A DNA stretch of 7,341 nt. Source: Lachnospiraceae bacterium (lineage in GTDB: Bacteria > Bacillota > Clostridia > Lachnospirales > Lachnospiraceae). A program made the position numbers and the translations under genes. The stretch covers positions 1 through 7,341 of the forward strand of contig JAILFQ010000004.1 in the NCBI GenBank assembly GCA_024697505.1, read 5' to 3'. Under the pieces are notes generated by a model. The model saw nothing but the letters and a program-made list of their open reading frames with translations. It did no database searches and was not told the origin of the DNA. Shown one piece after another: positions 4,246 through 7,341 of this stretch (position 1 is the stretch's first letter; every line of letters starts with the position of its first letter).

Positions 4246-7071
4246 TCAGTCTTTTCTGAATGCGCTGGTCATGATCCTACCAACTCTCTTAAGCTGGTAT
4301 GGAAGTATTGCCTTAAACTTGTCTTCGGCAACAACCATTGTTGAGCATTCAGGATTGTCTCTGTAAAGGTGGATAGCGTCGAACATACACTTTGTTGTAC
4401 ATACGCCGCAGCCGATACACTTGTTAGGGTCTACTATAGTAGCACCGCAACCGAGACATCTTGCTGTCTCTGCCTTAACCTGCTCTTCTGTAAATGTGAG
4501 ATGAGCACTCTTGAAGGACTTAGGATCGATACTCTTATCAACGCCCTCAACCTGACGGGAACCGTTGTCGTAGTTTTCAACCTTAATGTCGTCCTTATTG
4601 AGTTCGTTGAACTCCCACTTGTTAAGACCGATCGTGAGGCTGCCACCCTGTACAAATCTGTGGATAGTCTCTGATGCACGCTTACCTGCTGCAATAGCAT
4701 CAATTGCAAACTTAGGACCTGTAAGAACATCTCCTCCTACGAAGATATCCGGCTCACCTGTCTGGAATGTAAGCTTGTCTGCAACAATTGCAGGTCCTCT
4801 GAATTCTGTATTGGCTCCCTTAAGAAGGTCTCCCCATACAGAAGCCTGACCTACTGCGAAAATTACTCTGTCGCACTCTATTGTAATTGTTTCGTTCTCA
4901 TCATATGTAGGAGCGAACTTGCCTTCTGCATTCTTAACGGATGTGCACTTCTTGAATACTATACCGCAAACCTTGCCGTCCTTTGTAAGAACTTCCTTTG
5001 GTCCCCAGCTGTTCTGAATCTTAACACCGTCTTCGTTTGCTTCTGCAACTTCTTCATTGGAAGCAGGCATTTCCTTTTCATTTTCAAGACAGAGCATATC
5101 TACGGAAGCTGCTCCGTTTCTTGCGGAAACTCTTGCTGCATCTATAGCAACGTTACCACCACCTACAACTACTACACGGCCTGTAAATTCCTTGCCGCCG
5201 CAGTTTGCTTCGTGGAGATAATCAATAGCTGTAAATGTTCCTTCTGCTGTATCTCCCGGTACATTCGGACGACGTCCGGCAGAACAACCGATAGCAACAT
5301 AGAAAGCTTTGTAGCCCTGCTTACGGAGTTCATCAAGAGTAACGTCCTTACCTACTTCTACGCCTGTCTTAATGTCTACGCCCATTTCGCGCATAACATC
5401 AATTTCTGCGTCTACAACTTCTTTTTCAAGTTTGTATGATGGAATACCGTAACGTAACATACCGCCCGGCTTCTCATTCTTTTCAAATACGGTTGGCTTG
5501 TAGCCCTTTTCTGCAAGATAGAAAGCTGCAGAAAGACCTGCAGGACCTGCACCGATAATAGCAATCTTTTCATCCCAGCCGTTTCTGTGGATACTTGCAG
5601 GAATTACCTTAGGTGGAACAAATCTTGTTGCTGCCTTAAGATCCTGCTCTGCTATAAACTTCTTAACTGCATCTATAGCAACTGCCTGGTCTATTGTTCC
5701 ACGAGTACATGCATCCTCACAACGTCTGTTACATACGCGTCCGCATACTGCAGGGAATGGGTTCTGCTTCTTAATAAGAGCAAGTGCATCCTGATATCTT
5801 CCCTGTGCTGCAAGTTTTAAGTAACCCTGAACCGCAATGTGTGCAGGACATGCTGTCTTACAAGGTGCTGTACCGGACTTGTGGGAGTTGATCCTGTTGT
5901 TGTCTCTGTAATCAGGATCCCACTTGTCTTTGCCCCAGATATGATGATCTGGAAGCTTCTGACGAGGATATTTAACCTCTGTTCCATCCTTCTTGCAGAG
6001 CTTCTGTCCAAGTCTTGTAGCACCTGCAGGGCAGTACTCTACGCAACGTCCGCAGGCTACGCACTTGTCTTTGTCTACGTGTGCAACATAAGCGGAACGG
6101 GAAAGGTTTGGTGTATTAAATAACTGTGATGTACGAAGGGCGTTACAAATGTTTATGTTACAGTTACAAATACCGAAGATCTTGTTGTCTCCGTCTATAT
6201 TTGTGATCTGATGAACAAAACCGTTTTCCTCTGCTCTCTTAAGGATTGCAAGAGCTTCGTCAACCGTAATATCATGTCCCTTTCCGGTTTCACGGCAGTA
6301 GTCTGCAAAGTCGCCTACTCCGATACACCAACCGTAATCATCATCTGCACAACCGTCTCCGATTGCCTTTCTGGATGCACGGCAGGAACATCTTGCTACT
6401 CCGATGTGTCCTTCGTACTTTTTAAGCCAGTAAGAAAGCTTTTCAATATCCATTGACTGGTTTTCCATTTCAATGGCTTTTTCAACAGGAATAACGTGCA
6501 TTCCTATTCCGGCACCTCCCGGAGGCACCATCTGTGTTACGCCCGCAAGCGGAAGGAACGTCATTCTTTCGAAGAATGCGCAGATATCCGGATGTTCCTC
6601 AATACGAGGGCATCTGCGATCGTTTGGATCCGGAAGCTCTTCAATGTTGAAAAGTTCGGCAGAACCAGGTACAAACATTGGAAGACAATATCTTCTTTCC
6701 GATTGTGGTGCCGTACGGCCGTTGTGGTCGTAATGATAACCATAGTCATATTCGATTATTCCGATGTAACTCATTTCGTCGAGGACTTTCTGGAAGTGCT
6801 CCTCGCCCGCCTTGTCTACATGACAGATCTCACACATCTGTTTAAATGTGTAGTGCTCTCTCTTCTTCATTGCAAGGCCGATTTCTGCCATTTCATCTGT
6901 AAGTATTTCTGCAAGCCCCCAGTACTCAGGGTCTTTTGCTTTAACTCCGCCGATGAGATGACCTGCTACGTCAGTGATCTTGCGGCCCAGTTTAATAATC
7001 TTCTTGCTTGGCGGATTATCATCCTGGTGATTTGCATGCCACTGTTCATACTGCTTCATGTCAAATGCCAT
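4246..7071 (-). CDS. Iron-sulfur flavoprotein: GltD/NfnB-like NAD(P)H oxidoreductase with extra ferredoxin motifs
   Basis: This 941-residue cytoplasmic protein is predicted to pass electrons between NAD(P)H, FAD and several iron-sulfur clusters; its substrate is unknown. In order: a winged-helix-like stretch (about 50-110); a cysteine-rich part with CSCR (228-231), C241, C249 and ICNCNINIC (301-309); a ferredoxin motif CVACGRCVEYCP (337-348); a GltD-type cluster region with CKTACP (404-409) and C443, C447, C451, C455; an FAD fold with GAGPAG (507-512); a nucleotide-binding fold with GGGNVAIDAAR (637-647); the C-terminal FAD motif GGD (779-781); RCLGCG (871-876); and a last ferredoxin motif CIGCGVCTTKC (885-895). 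GltD alone is usually near 450-490 residues. The ATG at 7071 follows AGGAG by 8 bases. An in-frame TTG at 7176 overlaps the -10 box and is rejected. No glutamate synthase large subunit or other partner lies nearby, so a glutamate synthase role is not supported. Confidence 0.92.
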   Translation of the reverse strand: MAFDMKQYEQWHANHQDDNPPSKKIIKLGRKITDVAGHLIGGVKAKDPEYWGLAEILTDEMAEIGLAMKKREHYTFKQMCEICHVDKAGEEHFQKVLDEMSYIGIIEYDYGYHYDHNGRTAPQSERRYCLPMFVPGSAELFNIEELPDPNDRRCPRIEEHPDICAFFERMTFLPLAGVTQMVPPGGAGIGMHVIPVEKAIEMENQSMDIEKLSYWLKKYEGHIGVARCSCRASRKAIGDGCADDDYGWCIGVGDFADYCRETGKGHDITVDEALAILKRAEENGFVHQITNIDGDNKIFGICNCNINICNALRTSQLFNTPNLSRSAYVAHVDKDKCVACGRCVEYCPAGATRLGQKLCKKDGTEVKYPRQKLPDHHIWGKDKWDPDYRDNNRINSHKSGTAPCKTACPAHIAVQGYLKLAAQGRYQDALALIKKQNPFPAVCGRVCNRRCEDACTRGTIDQAVAIDAVKKFIAEQDLKAATRFVPPKVIPASIHRNGWDEKIAIIGAGPAGLSAAFYLAEKGYKPTVFEKNEKPGGMLRYGIPSYKLEKEVVDAEIDVMREMGVDIKTGVEVGKDVTLDELRKQGYKAFYVAIGCSAGRRPNVPGDTAEGTFTAIDYLHEANCGGKEFTGRVVVVGGGNVAIDAARVSARNGAASVDMLCLENEKEMPASNEEVAEANEDGVKIQNSWGPKEVLTKDGKVCGIVFKKCTSVKNAEGKFAPTYDENETITIECDRVIFAVGQASVWGDLLKGANTEFRGPAIVADKLTFQTGEPDIFVGGDVLTGPKFAIDAIAAGKRASETIHRFVQGGSLTIGLNKWEFNELNKDDIKVENYDNGSRQVEGVDKSIDPKSFKSAHLTFTEEQVKAETARCLGCGATIVDPNKCIGCGVCTTKCMFDAIHLYRDNPECSTMVVAEDKFKAILPYQLKRVGRIMTSAFRKD

Positions 7072-7079
7072 AGGCTTTT

Positions 7080-7084
7080 CTCCT
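7080..7084 (-). promoter_or_regulatory. Ribosome binding site that decides the flavoprotein start, partly in a small hairpin
   Basis: AGGAG at 7084-7080 (minus strand) is 8 bases from the ATG at 7071, fixing the start at MAFDMKQYEQ. The same bases fall in a 5-bp inverted repeat, ATAGG (minus 7086-7082) with CCTAT (7074-7070), whose loop is AGAAAAG. This stem would cover part of the ribosome site and two bases of the start codon. It is too short to be more than a suggestion of control. Confidence 0.65.
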
Positions 7085-7162
7085 ATCCTTCCACATCTTT
7101 TAAGGTTTTCCGATTTTGACCTGTTTATGGGCGCAATACACCACATAATATCAAGTCCAGTT

Positions 7163-7196
7163 ATTATATTATACAATAATTTAAGGAAACCCGCAA
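7163..7196 (-). promoter_or_regulatory. Promoter of the flavoprotein gene
   Basis: On the minus strand TTGCGG (7196-7191) lies 17 bases before a perfect TATAAT (7173-7168). A second TATAAT overlaps it at 7168-7163. Transcription would start near 7155-7161, giving a leader of about 85-90 nt. The first half of the -35 box (TTG) is consensus, the rest is not. Confidence 0.62.
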
Positions 7197-7213
7197 TAAG
7201 AAACTAGTTTATC

Positions 7214-7282
7214 TGTCTGCCCATCCGCTTGTTACAAGGGGTTGAGCTTAGCGGAAACGCAAGGCGCTTTTTCAGTGTCTGC
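7214..7282. repeat. Structured block flanked by 7-bp direct repeats, unknown role
   Basis: TGTCTGC occurs at 7214-7220 and 7276-7282. Between them are two potential hairpins: CTTG-TTA-CAAG (7228-7238), and on the plus strand a 7-bp stem with one A/A mismatch and a GAAA tetraloop (7246-7265) followed by GC and five T. The segments CCGCT (7225-7229) and AGCGG (7250-7254) can also pair, which would break the second hairpin. The block lies upstream of the flavoprotein promoter and codes for nothing convincing. It could be a dispersed intergenic repeat, the 3' end of a small plus-strand RNA, or the tail of a feature beyond the window. Confidence 0.35.
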
Positions 7283-7341
7283 TTTTATTTTTTGAAAACC
7301 TATGTCCATATATTTGAAATAAAAAAACTATAAATTTTATA

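Noticed and set aside
4369..6456. Several plus-strand open frames of 70-100 codons inside the flavoprotein gene
   Set aside because: They are shadows of the minus-strand gene; none has a ribosome site or recognisable domain.
4246..7071. Annotation as glutamate synthase small subunit (gltD)
   Set aside because: The core is of that fold, but the protein is about twice as long, has additional cluster motifs, and no large subunit gene is present; the symbol would overstate the function.
6496..7119. A 207-codon open frame on the plus strand opposite the start of the flavoprotein gene
   Set aside because: It is antisense to a clear multi-domain gene, has no ribosome site, and its translation is a low-order mix of Cys, His and Arg with no domain.
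7072..7176. A 35-residue N-terminal extension of the flavoprotein starting at TTG 7176
   Set aside because: The TTG overlaps the -10 promoter box and has no ribosome site, while ATG 7071 has AGGAG at 8 bases.
7232..7309. A 25-codon minus-strand frame beginning MDIGFQ and ending KLNPL
   Set aside because: It has no Shine-Dalgarno site, and its stop lies inside the structured block, so it is more likely a by-product of that block than a peptide gene.

Overview
The window looks like ordinary chromosomal sequence from an anaerobic, AT-rich Firmicute. A gut or rumen Clostridium relative of the Lachnospiraceae type is the best guess. This rests on the strong AGGAGG-type ribosome sites, the intrinsic terminators, a DUF975-like membrane protein, a DUF5692-like tryptophan-rich membrane protein, a 7TM-GGDEF receptor, and a cluster-rich GltD-like flavoprotein with several iron-sulfur motifs. 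Genus is not decidable from the sequence alone. I see no tRNA, rRNA, CRISPR array, transposase or phage gene.

Layout, left to right. (1) Positions 1-647, minus strand: the first 215 codons of a multi-pass membrane protein that runs off the left edge, with its own promoter. (2) 767-1810, minus: a 347-residue Trp-rich membrane protein, followed by its own terminator. (3) 2041-2247, minus: a 68-residue protein of unknown function with a strong ribosome site and its own terminator. (4) 2248-2537: a divergent promoter region holding a perfect 12-bp palindrome just after the predicted start of transcription of the next gene. (5) 2538-4145, plus: a membrane diguanylate cyclase with one N-terminal helix, an outside domain, seven membrane helices and an intact GGDEF domain. 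(6) 4193-4227: a strong hairpin that serves as terminator for both converging genes. (7) 4246-7071, minus: a 941-residue iron-sulfur flavoprotein with a GltD/NfnB-like core, extra ferredoxin motifs and a cysteine-rich N-terminal part. (8) 7072-7341: its leader and promoter, then a small structured block flanked by 7-bp direct repeats that no gene explains.

Every gene appears to be transcribed alone: each intact gene is followed by a hairpin with a T-run, and each gene has at least a candidate promoter. There is no sign of a shared pathway. The cyclase would make cyclic di-GMP in response to an outside signal, and the flavoprotein would move electrons between NAD(P)H and iron-sulfur carriers. 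No partner subunit for the flavoprotein is in the window. I found no convincing new defence or mobile system. The points most worth a second look are the flavoprotein's cysteine layout, the small orphan gene, the palindrome at the cyclase promoter and the structured block at the right end.
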